Assembly (NCBI GenBank): GCA_037447655.1
Contig: JBBHKE010000584.1
Coordinates: forward strand, 198,427 to 241,080
Origin: Zygnema cylindricum
Lineage: Eukaryota > Streptophyta > Zygnematophyceae > Zygnematales > Zygnemataceae
Reading direction: 5' to 3'
Length of the DNA: 42,654 nucleotides
Below are positions 30,897 to 41,640 of this stretch, one piece after another (position 1 is the stretch's first letter; every line of letters begins with the position of its first letter). A program made the position numbers and the translations under genes. Below the pieces are notes generated by a model. It was not told the origin of the DNA, did no database searches, and saw nothing but the letters and a program-made list of their open reading frames with translations.

Positions 30897-33781
30897 ACAA
30901 CATGACCTGCCTCTCACCTTATTTTGATTTCGGAGATGTTCTTGTCGGCCACACTATATATTAAATTATAGTTTTTCAAGTCAAAAACTTTATATATCCT
31001 GCAATAAATTAGACCAGCAGAAACTTCGTCATTTTTTTTACTTGGCTTTGCAAAACCCAATTACCCCAATTATGCCCATCACAGAAATAAACCACAAAAG
31101 AGATATAAAACGCTTTATACAGGGGAAAAAGCCACTGGGTTTCACCAATCAGAGCTCCTGAATGCAATCTTTTTTCTGGGGAACAATAAGCTTTTCTCAT
31201 AGAAATGGTATGATTGCCTTGCTACTCTCATTGATTCCTTACTCGGCCACATTACCCTCAAAAAAGACAACGAGAAAGTTTAGTCTTTTTGCCGTTTTTA
31301 TCTTTCCATAATTACCCTTAAAAGAGACAACGAGAAAGTTTAGCCTTTTTGCCGTTTTTATCTTTCCATAAACCTTTAACAGTTTTTTACAGGTTTTCTT
31401 CAGGTTTTTCATCTTTTGTTTTTTTCCCTTTTTTTGCTTACCTGTTCTGGGCCGAATATGTGAGCACTTTTCCGTTCACATCATCGAACTCCACAAAACC
31501 AGGCCATCGCAAAGATTCCGATTCAAAAAGTGGAAATCCTGCGTCTGGTTGTCCTCTTCGAATGTATCTACAAAAAGAACGACCAACGACAATATGGGAT
31601 ACCAATGGTTTTAATTCGAACCATAATTGAGGAAAAAAGGAAAGTGAATGTTAAATAGGAGGAATGACGTGAACAGACTGTGAACCTACTGTTCCACAGC
31701 TCTTCATGGGAATCTAAAAAAAACATTGACTAAGGTTTTATTTTCAAACTTTTTGTAGTGACCAATAGGTTAATCAGTTTCAGTGACTATTAACCGGATA
31801 CAACAGCAAGTGTCATGTGAGGTAAGGCAGAGGAGAAACGCACTCAAGAGGAGTAGTGCGACAACGGAGTGTACTGAAATTATCAACGGAATACACAGAA
31901 ACAGTTATGAGAGAATCGTTATTCTTGTTATAGAAAAGGCTCCGAATGACCTCCTCCGGTGACGTGTTCATAAAGCAGATTCGTTTATTTGTTTCTGCAA
32001 ACAAACATGGAACTCCGAAATAAGATTAGACAAACTTAAGAGACAAACTTTGTGTTTCTTTTTGAAGGAAGGATTGTGTCTGACTTGCTGTATCTGGTTA
32101 ATTTCCTTTTACCATCTAAACAGTCAATCATAGTCTTTACTAATTCAAAATACAGCCTATGTCGCTCTTAGTGTTCGTGGTTTTTTCTGCCTTTGAATCA
32201 GTTTTTCTCTATGAGCAGTTTTCGAATTATTAATCCAATGTTTGCAATGGAAAGAAGGTATGTTTCTTACCTTCACATTGGCAACCCTCCAAATAGATAG
32301 GACATGTGTGCACAAAGAAAAGTCAATTCAAGTACTGACAAAAAACATTAACGCTAATGACAATACACGGTGTAGTTGAACTCACTTTCACATAGTCAAT
32401 ACTTAGTCAAAACTAGTTGAACTCAGGTCTACATGGTCAATACTCGGTCAAAAAACCAGTTAAACTCACCTCTACTGATAGCCGCACAGCCTCCAGAGTG
32501 TGCGAGAGCAAACACAAGATCGCGTGCAGCTGCGATTTCAACAATTCGAGAACGTTTTTTCAAAAACGGCAATTTCTGAAACTGGGGAGCTTTAGGATCA
32601 AAAGTATCAAACTCCTCCTGCAAGTATCATGGTAAAAGACACAACCAACAAAAGGCGTTTTCAATTAAGAGTTTAAGAATTAAGAGTAAAGGTAAATTGA
32701 AACAGAATGATGAATATGAATGAGCTGTTCCCTACAAAATACTACAAAAGTACCACCAGAAATCCGCAGGAAGGTAAGTTGTTGAAACATAATAAAAATC
32801 CCAACTTACAGAAAAATACCATTGCAAAAGATTCCTTATAAAGATTCTTTCCCATGCCCACATTCTAACTGTGCCGAACAATAAAATATTAAATTCCCAC
32901 CAACTGAAATCCAATGCATATTAATACCCGTGTGAAGGATCGAACAGTGTAGTCTGTGATATCAGAGATCCCATCACCTAGATTATTGTGCCCAACATAC
33001 TAATTAGGGTGGAAGAATAAGTTCTGTCACAATGACCAGCAACAACGCAACCCAATCATTGTTTCTCACAGTGAGGCCACCACAGATGGATGCCTAGAAT
33101 TTTACGCAAATGATCAATAAATAGTAGAAGGAGATGTAAACTCAGTGACTAAAAACAAGTGGCTGACAATGGGAGCTTTTTACATTAACATCTGTTTACA
33201 TTAGAACACAAACCACAATTTACAAGGCAAACTTATTTTAGGAATCAGACGAAACGATAGGCCTGCTTAAACAAAAAAACAAAAAAAAAGACTAAAAAAC
33301 CGAACCCAGCCTCCAATAGTATATACATCTTACGTCCAACAAATCCCTCAAGAATTCCCAAATCACACAAACGTTTTCAAAAAGTTCACCCTTTTCTCTC
33401 CTCCTCCCTCGAAACTCAGAAACCCTACTTCTCACCTGCAAACACTCACTTCCTCTTCCCACCTCTCTCCCCTTAAAACTCTGGAGCTCTGAAACCCTAA
33501 TTCCCATCTGAAGGTAGGAATTTACTCTGCCCAGCCCACTCTCTCACCTCCACCCCCCTCCTCTCCCGTGACTCTGGAACCCTGAGTCTAATCCTCACCT
33601 GTAAGTGGAAGTTCTTGAATTTATCTTCCGCACTGTTTCTTCTAAAAGACCAATTGGCTCTGGAGCAAACCTCCCTTCTCAGAAGCTTCCGAAAGCAGCT
33701 CCTTTTTGTATCTGTGGCCACTCTTTTCCTTCCCGCCATAATCCGCTTGCTGGAAGAACATGGCCGAGGACAAGGCTCCAT
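28646..33781 (-). CDS. Plant-conserved WD40-like protein, eight exons
   Basis: I reconstructed eight minus-strand exons with GT-AG borders and matching phases: 33781-33599, 32617-32470, 31994-31844, 31567-31442, 30998-30918, 30186-29994, 29444-29183, 28884-28646. They total 1,383 nt (460 residues; 446 if the in-frame ATG at 33739, MAGRKR, is the start). The product starts with a basic stretch, then has LQKLPFLKK-type EIAAARDLVFALAHSGG, TNKRICFMNTSPEEVIRSLF, WPGFVEFDDVNGKVLTYSAQ, VPLKILSIEDGTVLKAFNHM, FIEQFNEKLLVKQE, TVSVWNFRGEMVTSFEDHLL, and ends GNRSGFLHVWSN. The last pieces are WD-repeat-like, so a beta-propeller is likely. I recognise the family as conserved in plants but know no established function. 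All exons are open and all splice sites canonical, so the gene is probably active. Introns 5 and 6 hold GA/CT microsatellites. The ATG choice and exon 1 are the least certain parts. Confidence 0.85.
29510..29885. repeat. GA-rich tracts in intron 6
   Basis: Purine-rich runs on the plus strand (GAGAGAGAGAGGGGGGGGAA, GGAGAGAGAAAGGGAGAGGG) inside the intron between exons 6 and 7. On the transcribed sense they are CT-rich. Frames across them are artefacts. Confidence 0.85.
30215..30897. repeat. GA-rich low-complexity block in intron 5
   Basis: Most of intron 5 is (GA)n/GGGAGA sequence. It includes a local CACACCCACAA-type repeat (about 30298-30450) and ends in a (GA)n run (30829-30897) only 20 nt from the donor side of exon 5. 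Confidence 0.88.
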
Positions 33782-35600
33782 CTGTACGGATTTTAAGGAG
33801 CTGGGGGTGTACGGACAACTGATTGAGGTGTGTAGATAGGAAGAAAAATTGTGTTGTCTGGAACCTTATGGGGACAACACGGATATGGTTGACAGATGAT
33901 TGTAGGATAATGTACGGACAGTTGAGGATAAGTGTGAAAAAGAGGTACGTTAAAGGGATATGGAAGTACGGAGATGTCGAGGAAGTTGTTTGAGGTGTTT
34001 GTGGAGTTATACAGAGAAAGGGATAGAGAGAAAGAAGGAGTAGAAAGAAGAAGGAAAGCTGAAAACGGATGCGGAAAAGATAAATTTAAATACTTCAAAG
34101 GAGGAGACCTCGGGGAAAAGGTTTTTATTTTGACAAGGTTGTCTGGCTATAAGAGTAGTCAAAAGAATGTGTGTGTTTTATTAGTGAGGACTGAAGAGGA
34201 AAGGGAGTGGTAAGTGAATGTATTATTTTCTTTCACTGAATTTACATGACTGTTGAGATGAGAAAGAAGTGGGAGAATACGAAGAGACAGATGAGAAAAA
34301 ACCAATGAGAGAGAGAGAGGGAAAAAAGAATACTGGACGGGCAGGAAAAAAAAAAAAAACGAGAGAAAAGTAGAGAAAACAAAAAGGAAAAGGACAAAAG
34401 ACTCTAAAAAAAATACAGCTGGGGAGCAGTAAAGGAGAGATGATATTATCACGTGTGTGGAGTCCTCATACTGTGACCTTCTGTAAAAAAAAAGGAAGAG
34501 AGGGGAGAAAACAGAAGACGAGAGACTTAGGGAAGAGAAGAACCTGAGAATGAATGGCTGGAGGAGCACAACATGCCTACTTTTGAACATGCATTTTAGG
34601 GTTGCTGGACTTAAAGCTTATGTACGGATACGGAATTCCGCAGTTTTAGCACGGGACGTGTGGAAGTACAGTTTTGACTTCAGTACGGTACCTTTTTAGC
34701 GTTAACGCCCTTTTCTTCATGAAGCAGCTTTTCTCTGTGGACGTGTCCAACTTTCATTTGAGGGCCACCAACCATAGGCTACTGCACTGTAGCTATTTCG
34801 CTTTTTACTTTTCATGGTTCTATCACAGCCTTTTCCCGTGTTTCAAAGACACTTTTTCATGGTACGGCGCACGTGTGTATCTAGAGTGCAGTACACCTGT
34901 CCATCGTTATTAGCGCTTTCAAAACTAGAATGTATAGTGCTAGATTAGTGCGTGGAGACGCTGCCTATTTTCAGCCCACTCCCTTAAATAACACTATCGA
35001 CACTATTTTATGAAGCTCGGCGAAAACAAGTCACGACAGAATCAATGTTATTAACTCTAATAACGATGGGTGTTAATTGTATTTTTCTGGGAAAGCTATA
35101 TCAGTGGGGATAAATCCACTGTATTTACGGAAGTTTTTTTAATCACAGATTTTCCTCTCATACGACAAATATTTTGTGCCAAAAGTTTCATATCGTACGC
35201 TTCAGAAACTCTAATTAGCATCTTGTTGACCATTGTATCACGTGAAGCTCTGTCGTTACTTGTACACATGGCGACAGGCGCCAAAAGATTGGCGTTCGAT
35301 TGTTTGTCGTCGGTAAAACTTGACGGAAATAATTCGCTGAGGACACGTGGATCCTGAATTGTTCCAAATTTAAGCTTTTGGTCCGTACCTCCACGTGTTA
35401 GCCGTAATTTTTTGCGAAATTTTTTGAAAGCGCGCCAAAATTACGGGACGTAAATGTCATTTTAATTTTTAAACACGTCTGAGAATTGGCAGAATTTGTC
35501 TCAAAGTGGTAAAAAATATACGAATTGCCGCTTGAATGTACCAAAGTGGTTTATGTCCATAAGTACAGACGCATTTTAATTTGTACTGTTGTGTCTCGAG
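33782..35600. other. Upstream region of WD40-like gene, otherwise unassigned
   Basis: About 1.8 kb. The part next to 33781 should hold the minus-strand gene's promoter and 5' UTR, but no TATA box is convincing. Short frames on both strands have no known motif. Confidence 0.45.
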
Positions 35601-35606
35601 AAGCTT

Positions 35607-35786
35607 TTTGACGATATTCGATATGTGCCTTTTTTTGACCTACCAAATATCGCCATGGTATATCGAGAAAGCTAATATCCCGATATGAATACGATATATG
35701 GAAATGAGTCATCGGGCCGATAACTATATGGATTTCTCCGTACGTTGGGTTGAAAAAAAAAAAGCACCACCCTCGCCCCCTTTGCG

Positions 35787-35826
<40 letters not shown>

Positions 35827-35830
35827 GGGA
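35607..35830. repeat. Diverged CGATAT-type MITE remnant with ~36-nt poly-G
   Basis: Short blocks (GACGATATTCGATAT, GGTATATCGAG, ATCCCGATATGAATACGATA) resemble the interior of the 25113 element, and a C-rich stretch leads to CGCGG and a G run at about 35788-35825. No terminal repeats were found, so the link rests on composition and order only. The G-run length may be inaccurate in the assembly. Confidence 0.45.
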
Positions 35831-36907
35831 GAACACCGTGAATCGCTATTAGTGTTAATAAATAATTAGTGTGAAGAAACAATTAGTGTTGTCAACTCTA
35901 ATTTGGATTAGAGGCCTTTCGCCGATAAAAAATGAACTCTAATTTATGCATAGCTCTAAATTGGGTACATATTGTAACTGGCATAGCATATGTTCACATG
36001 GAACATGCGAGAATATGTTCGTGTGATTCTCCCTCGTCTTTATCACTCGGAATCAAATCCGAGTGCTCTTTTTTCGTGTCGACGAAGAAGAAGTGTTAAT
36101 TGCAAAAATTGCGATGGGAAAGCCATCTTAGTACAAAAAAGGTAAAACTGAAAAAAAACATTTGGAGACTACAAGAGTCACCAAAATGTAATCTACGCCT
36201 AGAAACAAAAAAGAAAGACAACAAAAATAACAAGAGCAAAGAACCAAAACAAAACAATAACAGACTGAGACCGCCTACAAAATGAAAAAACCTAGACTAG
36301 ACTACCCGTAGGCAAACTAAGGTCCACAACCACGGCGATCATGGATGTGAACCGGGTCCCTTGGCGGAAGGTATGGAAGACCCCGCCGATAGTCCGTGAG
36401 TGTGCTACGTCGAAGGAGAGCCGCCGCTTGGGCACGTTGAAGTGCAATTGAGACACACTGACGGTAAAACGCAACTAATAGACTCGATGGAGGACTCCCT
36501 AGACCTCGAGATTCAAACGTTCTTCGCGCACACTGTCGAAGGAAGTCATCGAAAGACTTGTCTAAAGAACCAAAAACCTCCGCACTCACTTTCGCGTGTC
36601 GACGCCTCATATGTGACACTCTTTTTGTGCGATTGTACCAAATATTGAGCAATATTAGTGCGGACTGACACATTTTGTACACTACACTGTTTAAAAACTG
36701 TCTAAATTAGTAAATTATTCACGCGTGTAGTGCGGGGTCGCCCATGTAGCGTTTCCAGACCCTTTCCAGTTTCCACATCTCCATAGAATATTTGAAAGGG
36801 AACTGCTAATCGCAGCGACAATTTTTGCTGTGCGTAGGTACTTGCGTCATCTTGTCAAAAACTGTACATTTTAAGTACAGATTAGTACAAGCTACGTACC
36901 TTTGAGT
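35831..36907. other. Unassigned sequence
   Basis: Contains an A-rich plus-strand stretch (36120-36290) and a GC-richer part (about 36310-36620). The latter has a 121-codon minus-strand frame rich in Arg and Ala, in which I recognise no domain. It could be a decayed TE coding piece. Confidence 0.4.
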
Positions 36908-37104
36908 TTATGCTTGACGGTCAATCCGTCGAACAGCTTTGACTTGCGAGATATTTTAACGACTGGTTAAAAAAGTGCCGCGCTTGCGAGCGTCGGCCGT
37001 CATAAAAAAAACAGCAATTCACACGGCCGGCCAAGGCTTACTGTAGTAAAACTGCGGCAACCACATGTAAATAAAATTGTTGCGTGCAGACACTTTCTCA
37101 CTTC
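36908..37104 (-). repeat. Inverted copy of 18862-19064
   Basis: Reverse complement of the 18.9-19.06 kb block: TTGACTTGCGAGATATT, CGGCCGTCATAA, ATTCACACGGCCGGCC, CAACCACATGTAAATAAA and GACACTTTCTCAC all match in order with scattered differences. Noncoding. Confidence 0.75.
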
Positions 37105-37531
37105 ACTTTCTTCACTTGATCGACTTTGGATGTGCTGATACGTTTGGCCAGCGTACGGAAAATGCTGTGTTCTTCGGTTGATGTCGGTGCACCTACGCTG
37201 TTGTCGGTGCATTAGGTTAGGAATGCGGAAAAAAAGTTCCATACTATTATTTGCAAACGCTTTGTGTTCTACGCTTTGCGAACTTTTGTGCGGCGTTTCT
37301 GCCGTGTCAATCCGTACTAAACGCACACGAAGATATACGGCCTGAGCCTGCGCCCTAGATTTGAGATCTGCGGTTAGCGACTTTGCCGCGCATGGTAAAT
37401 GCGTACGAAAAAAGTAAAATGCGCACTTAAAGGACAATATTCCTGCGTGATCGTACTTAAAATCTTTAGGGTACGTTTTCTTATCTTGTACGAAGTTTAT
37501 TTCGTTTCGTGCGAGTTAAGTTCAACGTAAC

Positions 37532-37837
37532 CATAGTTAAAAAGTAGGCGTTTTTATGGTAGGCCTTTGGTCGGTGCCTTTATCGTAAGTTGTGTTATGG
37601 GCTTTTCATGTGATCTTCTTAGATCGCTACTTTGATCAGCGACCGTCCGATCGTTCGAATCTGACGGTGTAAATATTTTTTTTTGGTCCGAATGTTTAAA
37701 TTGGTTCAATTTTTGGTCCGAATGTTTTAATTGGTCCGGATAGGTCCGAACACAATATGGGTATTAAGGTCATATTGTATGTTTTGCATACAATAGGCAT
37801 ATTGTATGGGCCTACTTTCACCTACTTTTGAACTATG
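37532..37837 (+). mobile_element. MITE, CATAGTTAAAA-type, 306 bp, 8-bp TSD
   Basis: Ends CATAGTTAAAAAGTAGGCG and CCTACTTTTGAACTATG are inverted repeats of ~16 bp with one mismatch. Both flanks are AACGTAAC (37524-37531 and 37838-37845), a perfect 8-bp target-site duplication, pointing to a hAT-type transposase. Internally it matches the 550-bp element at 18121, from which ~200 bp near the left end is absent. Contains short tandem GGTCCGAATGTTT(A/T)AATTGG repeats. Noncoding. Confidence 0.9.
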
Positions 37838-37877
37838 AACGTAACGCTTCGCGATTACATTCCAATTTGGCGGCTAA

Positions 37878-38335
37878 GGGTACTTTCGCATGTGCTAAAG
37901 TTACAGTTATTTTCTGTCGTTTTCCTCTGTAACTTAGAAAAAAACGAGAAAATCTGTAGCCGTACCAAAAAAACGAAATTAATACCGTACAAGTTACATT
38001 ACCGTGAAACTTTAAATGTACTGTAGTTTGTCGTTTAGGTCGATGCAGTTTGTCGTCTAGCGCGTTTCGACACTTTTTCACGTCCTTCCAGCTCATCTTC
38101 AAACTTGAAATCAAATCACCTCGCGAGGTGATTTTAATTAAAGTTCCAGGATTCGAGCGAATAGGCAGACGTTGTAACACGTGCCAGACGTTTTGTACTA
38201 TTCCCGTGCGCGGAGTACTAAAAAAAATACCCCAAATGCACGTTTGCGGCCTGTACGAACCGTATTTCGTGCGCTGTTTTCCGTACAGGGGCCATGGAGG
38301 GGTCACGACCAACGGACGCCATTTCGCAAAAGCGT
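37878..38335 (+). repeat. 5' part of the GGG(C/T)ACTTTC element
   Basis: Starts GGGTACTTTCGCATGTGC right after TAA and follows the left part of the 20737 element to CGGACGCCATTTCGCAAAAG, including the CG-centred palindrome (about 38116-38137). No right end (ACATGGGAAAGTACCC) occurs downstream, so it is truncated or its 3' part was replaced. Confidence 0.75.
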
Positions 38336-38715
38336 GAAGGCGCCTCCTTCCTTCCCCTCATATCCTTCCTCAACGCTCTCTGTCATAACACTCCTTTCTC
38401 AAACACACGTGCCTTCACATATATGGCGTGGGAAAAACATTGGGCACCTTTCGACAAGCGGGAAGACGAAAAAAAAACCTTATTTCTGCGCAACAGCGTA
38501 AGGTATTTTATGGTTTCTTCATAATGAATAGCAAATGCCATATTCTTCATTGTTGTACATTCTTTATATGTTTTGTAGTAGCTTTTTGGTGTTTCTGATT
38601 TAAAAACTTGTTTATATAACATGTGTATTTTTGCATATTAATGTGTGTGTGTGTACATGTATATATATAGAGCGTGATGTAATTATACATGTAGAGCTGT
38701 ATATATACATATACA
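38336..38715. other. Unassigned flank
   Basis: About 380 bp without recognised features before the TA microsatellite. Confidence 0.4.
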
Positions 38716-38719
38716 GATG

Positions 38720-38803
<84 letters not shown>

Positions 38804-38850
38804 ATATATTATATATATATGTATATATATATGTATATATATATAGTCAT
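38716..38850. repeat. (TA)n microsatellite
   Basis: A long TA run interrupted by TATTATA and GTATATA variants. A TA-rich halo extends from about 38640 to 38880. Confidence 0.93.
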
Positions 38851-38988
38851 GATATACCTAATAGTATGATATATATAATATGTCTGCCAACCTCCTGGCC
38901 TGCCTCCCTGTCTGCATCTGTAAATATATAAGTCATACAGATACATATCTATAGGCTATTGGAGGTGGATTGGCGGAAGCCATGAAAT

Positions 38989-39402
38989 TGTACACAAGAG
39001 AAAGATCAATGCATTGGAGAGAGGAATTGATTTGTATTTGGGATGATTTCATTAAGTGAGAAGAGTCACTTATATACAAAATATACAATGCTAATTACTG
39101 TGGAGTCTAAGCGCTCTACGGTGCGCTGTAACAAAGTAATCTTAGTCTAGATTCTAACAAATGTATGTAAGACAAAAGACTGGACCGTCGGCTAAAAGAC
39201 TGGACCGACGGTCAAAAGACTTCTACGTAAAGGACTAGACCGACGTATGTAACGAAAAAGTACAATTGATTGGACCGACGTATGGAAGTACGGACAGGAC
39301 CAAAAAGTGAGACGTGCGGACAAGTCGGTCAACAAGATTTGACCGACGTAAGAAAACGTACGAACACGACAAAAAATATCCTACGCTAAATGTCCTGTAA
39401 CA
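38989..39402 (-). repeat. 3' LTR of the Copia element
   Basis: On the minus strand it begins TGTTACAGGACATTTAGCG just after the purine tract and most likely ends ...TCTTGTGTACA, giving TGT...ACA ends and 414 bp. The start is well fixed by the tract; the end is inferred because the other LTR is out of view. The U3 part holds short repeats of GACCGACGT(A/C) and GACTGGACCG motifs (about 39180-39300), possible promoter repeats. Confidence 0.65.
39071..39080 (-). promoter_or_regulatory. LTR TATA box
   Basis: TGTATATAAG on the minus strand, followed by GTGACTCTTCTCAC, lies in the middle of the LTR where Copia promoters sit. It would start genomic transcription about 30 nt further on. Confidence 0.5.
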
Positions 39403-39411
39403 CCCCCCCTC
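39403..39411 (-). other. Polypurine tract
   Basis: GAGGGGGGG on the minus strand, immediately before the LTR start TGTTAC. This is the primer for plus-strand DNA synthesis in LTR retrotransposons and fixes the LTR border. Confidence 0.8.
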
Positions 39412-39455
39412 AAGCGAAAACTAGGAAGTAGATTGAGATGAAAATGAAAGGAAAT

Positions 39456-40121
39456 TTAGCCAGGAGGAGAAGGAAGACGAAGGCCAGAGGAGAGGCGATG
39501 GTGCTCAAAGTGAGGGCGAAGAAGAGCCTTGGTGAGATAATCGGCCACTTGGTCGGCGGATTTGACATATAGAAACTGGAGAGTGCCATCTTCGACCCGC
39601 TCCCGAGAGTAATGATACTGAATGTCGATGTGCTTCGTCCGCTTGTGGTGAACAGGATTGCGGATCAAAGCAAGAGCTCCTTGGGAATCCGAAAAGATAG
39701 GAGTAGGGGCTGAAGGGGGAAACCCAAGATTGGAAAGTAGAGTCCGAAGCCAGACAGCTTCCTTGGCGGCGTGACACGCGACCATATATTCCGCCTCAGT
39801 GCTGGAGCATGCCGTGGTAGGTTGCTTTCTGCATGACCAAGAGATAAGACCATTGCCCAAAAAGAAGCACGAGCCAGTGGTGGAACGGCGGGAAAGCTCA
39901 TCTTGTGCCCAATCTGAATCAACAAAACCCGTAAGAGCACTGGAGCCAGAGGAAGAATATGTGAGACAAAGAGTTTTAGTGCCTTGTAGATAACGAAAGA
40001 CACGTTTGGCTGCGGCAAGATGAGCAGGAGAAGGGCGTTGAAGGAATTGACTGAGTTTAGTGACAGCTGTGGCAATGTCAGGGCGGGTGGCCTGCATGGC
40101 GTACATAAGGGCCCCTACCAT
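39456..40121 (-). pseudogene. Copia connection/RNase H
   Basis: An open 221-codon stretch: MVGALMYAMQATRPDIATAV, RVFRYLQGTKTLCLTY, GFVDSDWAQDELSRRSTTGS, then the RNase H acidic motif CSSTEAEYMVACHAAKEAVW, IFSDSQGALALIRNP, KRTKHIDIQYHY, ending QVADYLTKALLRP...PSPPG. Catalytic Asp (DSDW), Glu (TEAEY) and Asp (SDSQ) are all present. Usual Copia pol would have this fused to RT; here a break between 40130 and 40360 separates them. Confidence 0.9.
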
Positions 40122-40359
40122 CGAGCGGAAGTGGCATGGAGGGAGGGGGAGAGAAGAGAGTCAGTGGAAGGGAGGAGAGGGGCATTGGCATCTAAAGGAG
40201 TGGAAAGGGAGGAGCACTCTGCCATGCCAAAGCGTTCCAAAAGATCAAAGATAAAGGTCTCCTGAGAGAGAGAGAGAGGGTGCGAGTCGAGCGATTACGA
40301 GAAACTTGTATGCCCAAATAATAAGTGAGCTCACCTAGATCGGCCATGTCAAAATGGGT

Positions 40360-41043
40360 CTAAAGGAGAGATTTGACATTGGATTTTTCAGAGAGGGAAG
40401 GACCAACAAGAAGGGGATCGTCAACAAAGATGGCAACAATGATCAATGAGGTGCCAGAGCCACGAGAGTAAATGCTAAAATCGGCATCAATTCGGGTAAA
40501 TCCCTCTTTCCGCATAATGGAATCTATGGTATGGTTCCAAACACGGGGGGATTGCTTTAAACCATAGATTGTTTTAATGAGATGGCAAACCAGATGTTCA
40601 GATCCAGGGGAAATATATCCTTCAGGCTGATGCATATAAATGTCCTTGGACAAGATCCCATTTAATAAGGCATTGTTAACATCTATCTGATGAACATGGA
40701 AATCATGTTCAGCAGCTAAAGCAAGTAAAGTGCGGATAGATGTAAACCGGGCAACAGAAGCAAAGATTTCAGTGAAATCTATACCTTCGATTTGGGAAAA
40801 GCCCTTCGCCACCAAGCGAGCTTTGTATTCGTCCACAGATCCATCCGCTTTTTGTTTTACACAGAAGACCCATTTCGAACCGATTGCCTTTCTTTCAGGG
40901 GGAATAGGAACAAGATTCCATGTTTTGTTGGAAAGTAAGGCATTGAATTCTGCATCAGGGGCAGTTTTCCAAAGGGAGGCATCAGGTCGTTTTAGGGCAG
41001 CCTTGAGAGAGGGGGGCTGAAATAAGAGAGGCAGAGGCCCCAT
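40360..41043 (-). pseudogene. Copia reverse transcriptase
   Basis: An open 227-codon stretch with WKTAPDAEFNALLSNKTWNL, SKWVFCVKQKADGSVDEYKAR, LVAKGFSQIEGIDF, HQIDVNNALLNGIL (first catalytic Asp), TIYGLKQSPRVWN and AIFVDDPLLVG (the two Asp of the YVDD-type box, Phe for Tyr). Pro replaces the usual Leu after VDD, which may harm activity. The 5' side is out of frame with the linker that precedes it. Confidence 0.9.
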
Positions 41044-41640
41044 CCGAGTAAGCGTAAGCTAGAGAGGCGTGGCCTATGGAAGTAATAAGACGAGAGGGGG
41101 GAACTCTAGAGCCTCCGGGGTTTCGGCGAGGTAAAGGAGAGGGGTAAGGAAGAGGGGAAGGCTCACGATCGGGAAGTGAAGGCTTTAGAGGAGCAAAAGA
41201 CCCAAGAAGAGGTGAGTGGGAAAAAATTGTGGGAGAAAGATTGTCAAAAAGAGGATCATCTTGGAAAAGAGGGGGAGAGGATGAATTATCTTCAGAATTT
41301 GTGACAGGATGAAGAGGAAGGGCAGCTGAGTGGCTGGCAGGAGTGATGGGAGCAGCCGGGAAAACAAGGGGGGTAGGAGAAGATGGAGGAGGAGGGAGAC
41401 TTGAAGATGATGAGGGGGAAAAAATGGGAGGATTAAGAGGAGAGGGGTGGGAAGGTGTAAGGTAGGTGAATTCAGATGGTTGACGAGATTGAAGGGGAAG
41501 GTTTGGGGGAAGAGGGTCATAGAGGGTGAGGGAAGGAAAGTCGGATAATGGGGGAAGAGGGGAAGGGAAGGGCATACGAGACAAGGTTTGGAGAAGTGGC
41601 GTTTCGTTGAAAATTACTTCTCTGGTGGTGATACGCGATG
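41044..41640 (-). pseudogene. Copia integrase-RT linker, Ser/Pro-rich
   Basis: Continues the pol reading after a frameshift: TTREVIFNETPLLQ, then a long Pro/Ser/Leu-rich stretch (SPSSSSSLPPPPSSPTPLVF) and SRLITSIGHASLAYAYSDGA. Such low-complexity linkers between integrase and RT are normal in Copia pol. Overlapping Leu/Pro frames are shadows. Confidence 0.75.

Noticed and set aside
33292-33507. Frame in intron 1 of the WD40-like gene as an additional exon
   Set aside because: Exon 1 (phase 0) joins exon 2 in frame without it, and its sequence is repetitive with no family similarity. A short alternative exon cannot be fully excluded.
36317-36682. 121-codon Arg/Ala-rich minus-strand frame as a gene
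   Set aside because: No motif, no start context, and surrounded by repeats; left as unassigned.
37833-38312. 159-codon minus-strand frame over the repeated block
   Set aside because: Its counterpart in the 20.7-21.1 kb copy is broken by indels, so there is no sign of selection on the protein.
41185-41520. Leu/Pro-rich 111-codon minus-strand frame
   Set aside because: Shadow of the Ser/Pro-rich Copia linker in another frame.
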